Source: Marsupella aquatica | Lineage: Eukaryota; Marchantiophyta | Assembly (NCBI GenBank): GCA_973895155.1 | Contig: OZ316895.1 | Coordinates: 22,878,001 to 22,942,000, forward strand | Reading direction: 5' to 3' | DNA length: 64,000 nt | In this document: positions 24,669 through 40,491 of the stretch, piece by piece | Layout of the letters: each line of letters opens with the position of its first letter | How positions within the stretch are numbered: the first letter of the stretch is position 1 | Notes under the pieces: generated by a model | Database searches by the model: none | Seen by the model: only the letters and a program-made list of their open reading frames with translations | Told to the model about the DNA's origin: nothing | Program-made: the position numbers and the translations under genes

Positions 24669-24753
24669 AGGATCAGAACATAATAACTCAAAGTATTTAT
24701 ATGATTCAATAGGATCAGAACATAGTAACTCAAAGTTATTATGTTCTGATCCT
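24669..24753. repeat. Direct and inverted repeat beside the MITE
   Basis: AGGATCAGAACATA occurs at about 24669 and 24711, each followed by a TAACTCAAAGT stretch. The inverted form TATGTTCTGATCCT is at 24740-24753, giving a 14-bp stem with a short loop. Confidence 0.85.
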
Positions 24754-24790
24754 ATAACATAGTATGTTCTTAACTATGTTATAACAACTA

Positions 24791-25172
24791 CACTGTTCAC
24801 CGTAATTAGTGTGACTAACACTAATTCGAGAGCGTCCATTTTCAGGGTCTACTCGTGAATTAGTGTTAGTCACACTAATTTTGTGCTAACACTATATTCG
24901 GGCACATGAATTAGTGTTACTATGGTCTTAAAAGTGGCAAAATACAAAGGAAAAGACTATTTTAAAAAATCCACAACAATTAGTGCTACTTTGGACTAGA
25001 GATCATCCATTTTTTACAAGCAATTTAAATTAAACTGAAAAAAATTCATTTTGAAAACCGATAAAAATTAGTGTTACTTGGACTCAAAATCATTTTTACC
25101 AAAATTAGTGTTAGTAACACTAATTTTGTACTAACACTAATTCTTGCATAACACTAATTACGGTGAACAGTG
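24791..25172. mobile_element. MITE with 22-bp perfect terminal inverted repeats (CACTG ends)
   Basis: The 382-bp element begins CACTGTTCACCGTAATTAGT and ends with its exact reverse complement; the perfect match runs 22 bp. Inside, ACACTAATT and AATTAGTGT recur many times in both orientations, so subterminal regions are strongly self-complementary. It has no reading frame, as expected of a MITE moved by another element's transposase. CACTG ends suggest a CACTA-like family, but the flanks share only TA (left AACTA, right TATGT), not a clear 3-bp duplication, so the superfamily is unsettled. Confidence 0.85.
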
Positions 25173-26843
25173 TATGTTATGTATATAACTATGTTATAAA
25201 CTATTGAACATACTCGATGTATCTGTTATGTCAAATTTAATTGTGCTATTAAAACAAGACGACATTGAATACAAATTAACACTATATCTTGTCAGTTTGT
25301 CAAAGAAAAAGTCTTCCAGTAATTTTTTACTCTTGAGTCCAAAGTAATAATAATTCACACATGCAAGAAATACTTTTATAAACGTGAGTAACACTAATTG
25401 ATAAGTGTGCCCAAAATCTCTTGCTCCCAAATAAGTGTAAGCAACGCTAATTAAGGTCATTAATTGTGTAATATCCTCCATGTGATATGCAGTTTTGCAT
25501 AATGCACTGAAGATTTATCTAACATAAATAAATAACGATGCAGATATGTCCATCTGTGACACACCTTCTTGTAGGCCAAATGCAATGGCCTGAACATTAC
25601 TCCATCATTATTTAAAAGAATCATTTGCAAAACCTTTGTGATTGATGGTTGAGCTAGAAAATTAAACTTATTTGTAAACATAGGTGCTCGCAAGCCCCCG
25701 CACGGGCCTCACTTAACGAGGGGGATCCCATATCACGCACGGGTTTCTACTATCTGTCCCCCTTGCTAGATTTCTAAGCAGTTCATGCAAAATAATATCA
25801 CCACAGTGCCTTGCTACTAGACTTCAATCCATGCTGTCAATGAACATACCAAATCTCAATGATAGTGGCTAATCCCAAAGTAAAGGTCCAAAAAATGGAA
25901 ACTAGTTAATGATTATGGTCAACAAAAGCTCAACAAAACTGAGTCAACTAACAATGTGAGAACAAAAGTAAAAAAGAAAAAGGAAAGTTGTTAGCGAGTA
26001 AATGTTTGTTAACAATTCAAGGAAATCATTGTTAGCAAAAATTATTGTTGCCCCGCTCACAATAACAATTATTCTCTCAACAGATGTAAATTGCATAAAT
26101 GTAACATAATTTTGTCTGAAAACAGTGGCAATCATGTATTTTAAGTTTACCGATTTGCATCCTAGCCACCACCTTCTGTCCAGTTGCTGCGGATTGCGGA
26201 GACTGGTATTACACGCCATGACCCCTGGACAAGGAAGGTGAACACTTCCAAGAGACCACGTGTTGTCTAATCGATGGACTTATAGAGAGTACTTCATTGT
26301 TTCTGGCACTAACATGGGTGTTGGTGATAGCAAGCGGCCAGTATGCTAGGAAACCCATACATGATGATGAATTTGTTCTTCAAAAGACCAGCAATTGCGC
26401 CATCCCAAGTTGATATTACAGCTAGTTCATTTCCCTCCAAATAAAGGTCAAACAATGAGCCAAAGGTCAAGTAAACCAGATAGCAGGCGTGAGGTGTACC
26501 TTGAAATAATGAAAGTGAAAGAAAATCTGAGATTTGGCTTGCCACTAGCCAACGAGGGGTTCCTGTCCATCAGTTAGGCAAGCCGGACTTCTCATGTCTA
26601 ACCAGCACCCAGCGCCTTTGAATAGTAACCAAACTTCTCCAGCGAGTTCTGTTTGATGGATTTATGATATTTGGAGGAATTATAAAACAATACGGTTTCC
26701 TGGCTATAAGATATTTGAATGTGAATAGACATGAATAGACAAAGGTCATCAATCGACAAAGGCCATCAAGCAATGCTCATTGTTTTTGAGATACATAATG
26801 TCTCATCCTTCTTTCCATGGACATAAATTTGGTGGGCCCTAAG
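25173..26843. other. Intergenic, no gene supported
   Basis: AT-rich sequence. Short ACACTAATT-like pieces near 25390-25455 resemble the interior of the adjacent MITE. Minus-strand frames of 60-95 codons show no known domain. Confidence 0.45.
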
Positions 26844-27244
26844 TGTTAAGCATAGACGACATTCGCAACGGCAAGCCCATGAACCATCCAATACACAATA
26901 GTCGACACATGCAGAGAGATACGTGGTTCACCTCCACATGAGGCTACGTCCACGGGAACACACAAGAGCTTAAATATTGCACTCTAGGCCGACAGGCCAT
27001 ACCAAGCATCCACAACACAAGCTCTCCTTATCTCTCAACTAGCTCCGTAACAATGAGCTTAAGTTCCCCCAGGGTCTGGCATCAGCCCTGGCTATACTCA
27101 CAACAGCACTACCGCTAACATTAGTTAAGTCTTAACCCGAGTTAGCCTAACTGTGGTTAGCTCATGAGTCACAAGACTAGAGCAATATCTAACACTAAGG
27201 GTTATGGTCTAGAGGCTTCACTCTAGAAGCCTAGACCCCCAACA
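26844..27244 (-). mobile_element. Solo LTR of the Ty1/copia family seen at the right edge
   Basis: The 401-bp block starts TGTTAAGCATAGACGA and ends CCCCCAACA on the plus strand. It aligns with the LTR at 63348-63714: both share GCAACGGCAAGCCCATGAAC, CACAATAGTCGACACA, AGATACGTGGTTCACCTCC, GGCTACGTCCACGGGAACAC and AAGCTCTCC-TATCTCTCAA. Neither a purine tract nor a primer site flanks it, which points to a solo LTR left by recombination. Matching 5-bp flanks are not visible (CTAAG and ATGGG). Confidence 0.82.
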
Positions 27245-28059
27245 ATGGGCTCTGTTCAAGATTTATTAGTATGATTGAAGAAAAACACTTTTATGGTTCT
27301 ATTGCAAACAAACCTTCTTGTTTGAATTATATCAACAGTTTCAAGTAGGGGGTTTTTGCATCTGTGATATTTGTAAGAGTTGCATAACCATTATGACAAG
27401 CATCAGGTGTGCACTAACCTGGGTTTGCACTACATTGTAAGTGTGAAAACCATAGAACTGCACATTTATCAGTAAGAGAGTAAGTTTTCCAGTGAGCAGT
27501 CTTGTGACTCCCAACCCGTTGTACATTGCTTCACTAAATTTGGTATGCTACTCTGTAGCCACATTCTTTTACTATACTAAAAATGGGCATGCAGTTATCA
27601 TCACATGTAATTTGACAAGATGGTGCTTTTACCAATAAGTATTGAGGGTTACTCTTATAAAGCTGTGGTTTTTCAGAAATATTCAGGCCGTTTTTGCACT
27701 GACGTAACTTGCAAAAAAATGAAAGTAGGTTACTCTCATAAAGTTACTTTAAAAACTTGCAAAAAGGTGAAAACTCTGTTAAAAAAGGGAACAACAGCAC
27801 GTCTTGCAGCTAGCAGGGTTTTACACTTGTGGAGTTTACAAAAAGTACAAAAACACTGTAAACTCAGTCAAGGCAATTTGGAAAGAACAGGACGTATTGA
27901 AAATAGCCAGAATTTGCACTTAGATAGAGCCAACTTTAGGTTGTATGTCGAGGCTCTACCCTACTACTGATTGACATTAGAGTGAAAGCCATGGATCACC
28001 ACTAAACCTGCAACAGTTACTCCTTTTGATAGAATATAAAGATTGTGGGTGTCTAAACA
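27245..28059. other. Intergenic, no gene supported
   Basis: A 116-codon ATG frame at 27620-27970 is lysine- and cysteine-containing but matches no family I know. Its sequence carries the internal repeat GTTACTCT-ATAAAG (27649 and 27729). Not called as a gene. Confidence 0.4.
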
Positions 28060-28620
28060 TTTTTAGAGGTCTCTACTATTCTATAATTTCCCGAGCAAAC
28101 AATTATGATCAAAGTTACCAGTGTGTAGCCATTTTTAAAGGTCCCTGTTATTTCCATGATCTCCTGCCTGGAAATTGTGATCATGTGAAGTTATTGATCA
28201 TGTGTAACCAATTTAAAAAGTATTTCCGTAATGTCCTGCCTGAAATTTTATGATCATGCCATTTTAAAAGGTCCCAATTGTTTCCATAGCCCCCGTGCCT
28301 GGAAAGTTATAATCATTTGTAACCATTTTAAAATGCCCCTGTTATTTCCATACCCCCCCCTGCCTGGAAAGTTATGATCATGTGTAACCATTTTAAAAAG
28401 TACTTGCTGTTTCCATGATATCAACCATTTTAAAAAGTACTTGCTGTTTCCATGATATCAACCATTTTGGAAGCACCCTGCTGTATCCATAAACCCCTGC
28501 CAGGAAATTTATAATCACTAACTTTTGGCCGTACCATATTTGCATACTGTAATACTATAATCCCCTTCCCGGGAAATTATGATCATCACCTTTTGGCCGT
28601 ACCATATTTCCATACTATAA
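28060..28620. repeat. Degenerate tandem array, about 70-bp unit
   Basis: About seven or eight units follow TGTAACCATTTTAAAAGGTC, CTGTTATTTCCATGATC, CCCTGCCTGGAAATTATGAT and CATG. An exact 37-bp direct duplication (opening ACCATTTTAAAAAGTACTTG) lies near 28390-28462. The last two units carry CTTTTGGCCGTACCATATTT, also duplicated. Confidence 0.8.
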
Positions 28621-31363
28621 TACTGTCTAGGCTGGGGGTTAGATTGGTTTTTTCCTGACCAGATTGACTTCTGCGCTGGGGTTCTAGATTGGTTTTCAGA
28701 TTGACTTTACTATAATGAATATGCGTAGCACCCCACCGCAATGTTAGTATCTTCCAGACGAGAAAGGAATGCAGTTCAGGGATGGCAAGCATCTATTCTC
28801 CTACTGATTGAAGCTCGAATGAAGCTCGAATTTTAACGAAGGATTGTGAGGAATCGTTTGGTGGGTACTACTCTCCTGCTGCCGAATCGAACTGGACATA
28901 CTTTCGAAGCTCAGAAGAAGGTAATGATGGTGTCCCTCATATAGTCAAATTCAACGAGAAAATTGTGCTGACCGATGACTTTGACAATCACAACCAGAAT
29001 GAAAAGTGAATCCGTCAATGATAATCATACGGCCTACGTAGCATTTCGGTGCACGTGAACAGATGCCATGGTTATGATGACGGAATGGAAACGGGCAGTT
29101 CAACTTCGTTTCCGCGAAATACTCCGGAGAATATGGAGGTTGGAGAGGTCTAGTCTAACACTCGCTCGGTGTCGTTAGTTCTTATCTCTAGTACCGATTA
29201 AAACCGGCGGAGATTTTTAACACCCTCGACGGAATGCTTCTTTTTCAAAAGGAACGGATCGGCTGGGCCGGCGGGATGAGGAACGCGTCGTGCCAGTAGC
29301 CGATTGCAGATCCATGTCGTGACCCCGCGATCAGAGCGAGAATGATTGTGGAAACAGGCTTGTCCGAGGCTTGACTGAAAATGGGTGCCCGCGTGATAAG
29401 GGCCGCCTCGGCTGGCTATGAGCTGTTTTACCTGTCCGCAAAATCAGACAAACTGCCATCACCTCGCTCGATGCCAGCAGTAATTGCCGACACCGGATTC
29501 ATGGCAATCTGGGTGAAGAATAACAAACCATGATGCCGATGACAAACAGTGCCTATCGTAATGCCGCCCTTGACAATAACTAACCTTGAGATCATCATAC
29601 TGTTGGACAATCATCCTTCGGACGATCCGCTCCGCCACGGACTTTGCCATAAATACCGACACTAGGCTTCCAACATATTGGTACGACAAGGAATCGCCAA
29701 GACGCGACTGATGTGTTTCACTGTCATCGTGCCCCCACGATCTGTCACAGCGCTAATTCTGGCGGCTTTGTATGAGGAAATGATACTCCACCTTCGGGGT
29801 TCCCTCTCAACGTACTGGTGAGTGTCTTCCTTCCGTCCGAAACAGTTGACGAACAGGAGTACGAATAAAGTATCAGGTAAGAATCTTACAACAGAAAAAG
29901 GAACTCCAAAGGGTAGGGAGGCTAAGGTACGCGTCGTGGCGATCAAGGAGGAGAAAAAGTGGTGAGACGATTCCAATCCGTTCCCCAGGGCCATGACATT
30001 CGCATCACCAGGACCACATTTTCGAAGACGAGCAGGATTGGGTCGAGGTAGATCACCTACAAAGAGCAGGCACTTCTACCTACTTCGGCAGCCTCCGACC
30101 AGGAACGGGTTTGCCAAACCGGAAAATATCACGTGCTTGCCTGAAGTGATTTTACCAGCACTACAAACAGAAACTGCCCCTCCCAGCAAGCGGAGAACGG
30201 TAAAGAACTTGTCGTCGCTACCTCCAGAGAAGATGAGGAATTGCACAACAGAAACAGGAAACATTAAATGACGCGACTTTAATCAGTTTTAAACAGTTAT
30301 CCAATGCTGAAATTCACAGGCACAAGCACGTTGAGGGAATCATCACCACATCGATGTCATGAAAACACCTCTTCAGCTCCTTGTTGGCCTGGCTTCTGAA
30401 CACTTGAGAGTACATTTGTAATGGGCAGACAAACCCCAGTTATAAATTACAGCTCCTGTGACAACTCCACGCACTCTCCCAACGCAGAAACAGGTAACAT
30501 ACGCACACTACTGTGTGCCACTATAGCGCGGGAGGGACGACTACGAAACGGAGGCCTCCTAATCCTCCTTCTGCCATAATCGAAGTTGAACCGTAACCTG
30601 TCTGCTAGACACAACCGGTATCTTGAAGGGTGCATGTATTCCACAAGGTACTTCAGCTATTATTCCTTACATCGAATCAATGTAACATCCTGCCACACTG
30701 TACGCGGAAGCCTACACATTGATCTTAAGACTAGATCTTGAGTTCGTCTTTGGACAGACTACACGAAACTTGGACCCGTACTGGCTTGATATGGTTGGAT
30801 CTCCCAACCATTTTGAAAATCTTGAAAGCCAGAACCGAAAATATGGTGCAGACAAGGGAGGAAACCACGTACTTGAAAAGCACCGTAACCTCCAGGGTTT
30901 TACATTCTACGCCATCTATTGTGACACCTAAGAAATTAAGACTTGCAGCCACGAAAGAGAGAAATTCCAGTGGAGCAATCCCAATTGGTACTAATGAGTC
31001 TCGCCTAAGAGATCAGTACAGCGGCGCAGTTTTGGCCGCACTGAAACTATGTCAAATACCTTTGACCAAATTACTTCAGAATAGGCCCTTCGGTCAAGCA
31101 TACTATAAACAACCCACTACAAAAACACACCGAATGTCCCATTGCTACGGTCCGTGGAGAAGAGATTAAATGAGCTGGGCCCTAACTCCACAAGAAGGTG
31201 GACAGTGATGTAAGTGGTAACCAAGAGCACAACCTTTTAACCTGCCTAATAGCCCAGCTCGGTGTATCGAATGTCCCACTCCAGGACTAGCCCATGCCGT
31301 AATTTAAGATTAAGGATAGAAGACTCCGCCATCAGACAAGCCGAAGACCAGCCAGTCGAGCCA
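28621..31363. other. Low-repeat region downstream of the ROP gene, no gene assigned
   Basis: Composition is higher in G+C than the flanking repeats and no tandem structure is visible. Several frames of 60-143 codons occur on both strands (for example minus 29662-29994, plus 29993-30271, plus 30738-31169), but none shows a known domain and I could not chain them by splice sites. The part nearest 31363 probably includes the 3' untranslated region of ROP. An unrecognised gene or non-coding transcript is possible. Confidence 0.4.
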
Positions 31364-34974
<3,611 letters not shown>

Positions 34975-36280
34975 GAGCAAGGCCAACGTTCCATTTCCCG
35001 CACGAGGGTGAGGGTGAGGGTGAGGGTGCAATTGAGGGAGAAAACGGAAAAGGTGGTGAAGTCGTGAACGGCTGGTGGGAGAGGAGGGTGGGGGCAGCGT
35101 TTTTGAGGTGGCATAAATTCGTTACATTTCAAAAACTCTTCTACCCACTTTTGCCGTTGTTACATTTCACGCATTCAATGATGGTGAAGCAAGGCCAACA
35201 TTCCATTTTGCGTATGAGGGTGAGGGTGAGGGGAGGGTGAGATTGAGGGAGCAGGCGAAAGTGGCTCAATGGCTGGTGAGAGAGGAGGGTGGGGGTGGAT
35301 CCGGTCCAGCGTTTTTTAGGAGGCAAGAATTTGTTACATATCACCTCTTTGAACGGTCTTTGCCACTTTTGGCATTCCATTTCCAGTCTGAGGGTGAGCG
35401 TGCCATCAAGGGAAAGAACAGAAAGGGGGTGAACAACTGATGAGGAGGATGGGGTGGATCCAATCCATCATACTTTTAGTGGTAAAATTTGTTAGTGGCA
35501 AAATTTCACCTCTGAAAAGTCTTTGGCCCCTTTAAAAAAAATTTGCTAGGTTTCTTGTCTTTCCTGTTTCCCACCTGGCCACACATGATCCCCTTAGTCA
35601 CAATGTGATGGTAGTTCTTCAATCTAGAGGGATTCCACACTTGATAACTAATCTCATAAAATTACACAATAAATTTTTCTACCATCTCCTTCACACTAAT
35701 TGACATTTGACCCTGGCAAACAAGGGAAAGATGTTAAAACTTATGCTGATATTTGGGTTAGGTGCAATCAAGGCGGAGCAAGTCGAAGGGGGTGAACCAC
35801 TGACGATAGAGGAGGGTGGGGGTTGATCCGGTCCAGCATTTTTTCAGTGGAAAGAATTAGTTATATGCCACTTCTCTGAAAGGTGCTCACCATTCCTGGC
35901 AAAATCTTGCTAGGTTTTTTCTTCCATTACCTACTGTAGTTCTCCCACCTAACCACAGACCCCGTTAGCCAGAAGAATCCGACGGTCAAAAATTAATCTT
36001 GAAAAATTTTGATAATGCACACATGGTGACATTTGCCACTCGCCGAACAAGAAAACCTTAAAAATTCGCTGATCGGGTCGAGTGCGATCAACAGGGAGCG
36101 AGCGGAAAGGGGGTGAACGACTCCAGCGGGTGGGGGTTGGGGCGGATCGGCTCGGCTTGGCTCGGGCCGGCTCGGGTCCGGTCCGGTCGAGGGAGCACGC
36201 ACAAAGGGAGTGAAGGACTGACCAGAGAGGAGGGTGGGGGCCTGGCGGGCGTGAGGGGGGGAAATCTTGGCACGACAAAC
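34975..36280. repeat. Degenerate repeat block (GAGGGTG units and dispersed-family copies)
   Basis: At least five diverged segments share GGGTGAA, GAGAGGAGGGTGGGGG, TGGATCCGGTCCAGC and a TTTTTTAG-GG-AAGAATTTGTTA stretch, starting near 35050, 35270, 35420, 35790 and 36110. Two longer copies continue with CACCTCT-TGAAA-GTCTTTG, TTGCTAGGTTTCTTG and CCCACCT-GCCACA. That continuation links them to the repeats at 41580-41870 and 10460-10735. GAGGGT hexamers are stacked at 35006-35030 and 35214-35238. Non-coding. Confidence 0.7.
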
Positions 36281-36584
36281 ACCGGCACCGGCCCTCTGTC
36301 ACTCTGTCGGACTATAACGGTCCATTCTCTTTCTGTGCTGTTTTTCGAAACGTGCAAACATAGGGCAGTTCGACGAGATCGACGGCGAGGAATGATTATG
36401 ACCAGACTTTTCTTGGAGAATATTCGTTCCATTGAGTGACCGGGGTTAGGGTCAAGCGAAATCTTGGCATGCTTTCCAATGACGGTCCGATGGCAATCGC
36501 GGATGAGAATGAGTTTTGCCAGGCGACTGTTTGCCGTTCTTGGACAGACTTTTATCGGTGTGGTTAGCTAATCTATTATTGTAC

Positions 36585-36960
36585 CAACATTCCAGTCACA
36601 GTATTCTATGCTCATTTGCTCACGCCATTTCCCCACAAATAATGGAGCTTTACCCTAGCCCAACATTGCAGCGATCCTACTCTATTCTCATCTGCTCACG
36701 CCATTTTCCCCACAAATAATGGAGCTTAACCCTAGCCCAACATTCCAGCGATACTACTCTACTCTCGTTTTCTCAGGCCACTTTCTCACAAATAATGGGG
36801 CTTTACCCTAGCCCAACATTCCAGTGATAGTACTCTATGCTCATTGTCTCAGGCCGTTTTTCTTACAAATAATGGAGCTTTACCGTAGCCCAACAGTCCA
36901 GTGATACTACTCTATGCTCGTTTTCTCAGGCCATTAATTGAGCTTTACCTTACCTTAAAG
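36585..36960. repeat. Five-unit tandem repeat, about 77-bp period
   Basis: Units follow ACATTCCAGTGATACTACTC, TATGCTCGTTTTCTCAGGCC, ATTTTCCCACAAATAATGGA and GCTTTACCCTAGCCCA. The AATAATGG landmark recurs near 36638, 36714, 36790 and 36868, with a shortened last unit (ATTAATTGAGC). Two 60-odd-codon frames here are by-products. Confidence 0.88.
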
Positions 36961-39429
36961 TACCCATCTACCTGTCTATTTATTATATACTTCCTATCTA
37001 TAACTATAATAAAGGATCACCCTCTAAACTATCTTTCATCTCTATACAAAAAAAACTCCTAGGTGGGAAAGATACACAGCCATTGGATTCATTTGATTGT
37101 TTCCCTGACCATTGAAGAAGAAAATGGGCACCCTTAGCACATATGTGCTTCCCCACACTGCCTCATATGTGCCCCGGCCCGACTCCCTATGGGCCGGCCC
37201 TCCTTGCGCCGTGCAATGTAGGGCCCTCAAGGGCATTGGCCCATCTATCTATAATTTGCTATCATTCATGACCTACACTGTACAATGAAGCAGTTGGGCT
37301 TTGACTAGTACAACACAATGTGATATTTAAACAATTCTTGTGTATGAGGGACCTCCATGGGGGTCTGGGTAGAGGGAGCTCGTCCTAGGTATAGGCATGG
37401 GTATTCATGCCAGTTGTATAGGAAACTCAAAGCTGATGCTCTAGTCACCTATATTTTATTTTTTGAGTTCCTGAGAAGGGACGGTGATCCCCCAGGTGTC
37501 GCATGCAGACCTTAGCTAACATCTTGTCCCTAGGTCCTTCAATCCATCCTACCGGCATACGATACATGGTGCAACCAAATATTTGCAGGACTACATATTC
37601 TATTTGTGATGTGGACTGAAACTGGCACGTTCTCACAAGAGCTTCTTTGTCACTTCATCCTCATGGATGTGACTACTCCTGTGCACCTAGAGTTAACCGG
37701 TTTGTACTGCAATAAGTATTTATGTCAGCCAATTGGCAACTAGACTGAATGTTAACTGAATAGGAGTAGAGCTAACTCATGCCTTGATGCCTTGTTCCCC
37801 TGAAAATGCTAGGCTAACTTTCCATGACAGAATGGGAGGAGGGAGTGGGGGTCAAAGCAAAATGTCAGGTGAGTCAATTCACTAGACCACCATCTTCTAC
37901 TCAATTGTCTGGTAAGGTCTACTCACCCAGTGCTCCTATGTTGCATAGTGTTGTTGAAGTGAAAGTGTTGTCACTCTAGATGATGGTTGAACCAAGAGAT
38001 TGTATGCGAAAAGATAGCTAAGAGAAGGTGAGTTGTGGATAGGGAGTCCATAGGGAGGGAGGGAAAACTTGCAAAGACAGGGAGCTTAGGGTTTAGTTTA
38101 AACTGGGAGGAGAGTCAATGGTGAAGCTCATGGTGAAGGCAAGAGTTGCATGTATGGAGGAGAAGCAGAGGTCGTGGCAATAGGGAGGAGACAAAATTCT
38201 GGGATAACCATGTTACCCAATAGTTTTACAGCATGATCAAACCTAAGCTATGCACAAGCACAACACATCTCACCCCAAAAAAGCTCAAGACTGCAAAATT
38301 CTGGCCAAGAACTCCAAATTCAAAATCAACCCCAACAAGCTCCAGTTTTCTCATCCCTTTTGAGGTTTGGAGTACAGAAGCAACTCTATCAAACAGAATA
38401 GATTACAAACTTGAAGCTTTGTTGCTTTAACATAGCACATTGTTGTCATTAATTGTTGATGCCCAATTAATAGATGATCTAGTTTGCACCTCACCTTGTG
38501 CTTGATGCCTGCCATCATCCACCATCCCATGTGCCAACTCGTGCTTGATTGCATCTGTCAATGTTTGAAATCTAATAGTTGAAGTTTCCAATCCATTTTC
38601 CCCTTTGCAAAGGCCTTACAGGCCTCATTTTAGCCCCCTCAAGGATGATCTAATCAGTGGTTGATTATATTGGACAGCCAGAAAAGGTTTGCATAGAAAA
38701 ATTTTATTTTTTATTTTTTTTATTTACGTTTTTGGGCATGGGACTCTTTCTCTGTTTTTCCTGAAAAGGTCTCCTTTGGTTGCAGCTGATGGTATGGGAT
38801 GGGATTGCATCTTATCAAAGGCAAGAAAATATTAGAAGATGGCCATCAATCCCATTGGTTGATGGCCATCAATCCCCAATACCTCCTAAAGGGGATGATG
38901 GTGAGGGGGGCGGAGCCATTAGAAAAATGGCTCTAATTATGGCTTCCCCTTGACACCCTTGGCTTAGTTGCATATTACGAACATGCCACCCAATCCCATC
39001 CTTTGCCTCTTCTAAAGCTCATTTCCTGGTAGGTTTCATTTATATGAAGATACTACTAGGAATGGACTTCTTTGGCAGAAGGCTTATAGTGTTTGAGATC
39101 TCTCACTTCATTTTCCTGGAGGGGCCATCTCTGCTGGAGCGTTGCCCCTGTGGACTAAACACCGTGCAGCCATATACACTTCACACAAGAGCATGGGACT
39201 TGCTAAGATATTTTCATGAGCAGGGGCCCCTCTGAGCGTATTTAGTATTCATGTTTAGGCACATAACATCAAAGCTTTACGATAATTTCCATATATTATC
39301 TCACATCCAACATTGAGTTGATAATGTCATCCTAATGAAAATAATTTTGAAAAAATGTCATGCAAGTTGAGGAATCTTAGGGGGTACAAGCACAACAGAC
39401 AACAAATGACCAGTTACTTCCAAGATTTA
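36961..39429. other. Intergenic, no gene supported
   Basis: No recognisable domain or splice-consistent gene. A small inverted pair around GATGGCCATCAATCCCATTG lies near 38838-38877. A TATTTTTTATTTTTTTTATT stretch is near 38703. Confidence 0.45.
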
Positions 39430-39640
39430 GTCTTGATTTCATCAAAACTATTCATATGAGCACTTAGGTGAAGTGACCAATTCTGGCTTTACATGAGAGT
39501 GACTATGCACTCCTATATAAAATCTCCCAATCCTACATTGACTCAACGGAGTCAGGCCCTCAAAATCCTTCTGTCATTGACTTTCCGTACCCATTGCCCA
39601 CTGGTGGCTGCCCAAAGTATCCACGACTAAAAGAGGTTAA
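39430..39640 (-). repeat. Dispersed repeat copy, inverted partner of 45900-46130
   Basis: Read on the minus strand this shares TTTTGAG, GAGT-CATGTAGGATTGGGAG, a TATATA-AGGA stretch, GAGTGAC or AGTCACTCTC, TGTAAAGCCA-AATGG and CTTGGAAGT-AC-TGTC with 45900-46130. The family is unknown. The TATATAAA within it could mimic a promoter. Confidence 0.5.
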
Positions 39641-39664
39641 CTACAGAAAATACTCTCACAGTTC

Positions 39665-39905
39665 CATTCAGCAGGCTCTAGCATAGTGGTAGGTCATGCG
39701 AGTGGGTTGAGTCCTCCTGCAAGCGCGCCATATTTTACACAAACCCCACCCAAAAGTGGGGTTCAGACAAAGCTTGTGTGACACTTAGAAAAAATATATA
39801 AATTTGAATTTTTGTGGGCAGCAAGTAGGCAGTGAGCGACAGCAAAAGTAAGGAAGCCTTTAACTGCTTTCCAGGGACTCTCTCTCTGAATCAAAATTCT
39901 ATTCA
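39665..39905 (+). mobile_element. tRNA-derived SINE, copy 1
   Basis: The head GGCTCTAGCATAGTGGTAGG contains an A-box-like motif, followed by GGGTTGAGTCC at 39703-39713, a near B box. The body carries ACACAAACCCCACCCAAAAG, AAGCTTGTGTGAC and ends near CTTTCCAGGGACTCTCTCTC. The same body follows a tRNA-like head in two other copies (39906-40145 minus and 40968-41200 plus), the signature of a SINE family. Confidence 0.7.
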
Positions 39906-40145
39906 AGTCGAATGACAATATCAAGACTCATTAATGAGCCTTGCACGCTGCCTGCCCACAGCCATCCCCATCCACTGCCCACAAAAGTTGTGATTGCAAA
40001 TTGTTTTCTACGTGCCATAGGTGGTGAATGAACCCCACTTTTGGGTGGTGTTTGTTACAAAGGAGACTCATGCCAGACAGGATTCGTACGCCACACCGGT
40101 TGGGCCCAACTCTGCTTGACCTCCAGTGAGGCAGCATCTGTTGCA
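39906..40145 (-). mobile_element. tRNA-derived SINE, copy 2, tail to tail with copy 1
   Basis: On the minus strand the head near 40140 reads through GGAGGTCAAGCAGAGTTGGG to a B-box-like GTACGAATCC. The shared body follows (ACAAACACCACCCAAAAGTG), then CAAGGCTCATTAATGAG. The tails of copies 1 and 2 meet near 39905, so the pair forms a large imperfect inverted repeat. Confidence 0.65.
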
Positions 40146-40491
40146 TAGAAATGGAGCCTCATCTTATGTAGTTATATTAGTGCTATGGTTGGGCAATGGC
40201 CAGGGGCAGTGATCTCACTAGGGGGTGTACCAGATCCCAACATTAACACACATAGATATGGCCAATTGCTCTAAAGAAATTATGGCCAAAGTTTTGAAAT
40301 GGCCTCTTGCTCTTTTCTCATTAAGTCAGTACAGTCTTAAATGCATTAATTTGACCAAAGGTTTGAAACAAACTCTTGGTCTCCTCTGATTATGTCAGGA
40401 GAGTCTTAAATGCATTGTGCATTGTCTGACTGCCTGCTTTTTGGTCAATAGACTATCTAATAAATAGACCTTGTGGATTAGATATGGCAAA
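40146..40491. other. Intergenic, nothing recognised
   Basis: No gene or terminus. A phrase around AGTCTTAAATGCATT recurs at about 40332 and 40402, so a short degenerate duplication is present. Confidence 0.5.

Noticed and set aside
39665-39715. Functional tRNA gene
   Set aside because: A- and B-box-like motifs are present but the sequence does not fold into acceptor, anticodon and T arms with conserved positions. The same head precedes a shared SINE body in other copies.
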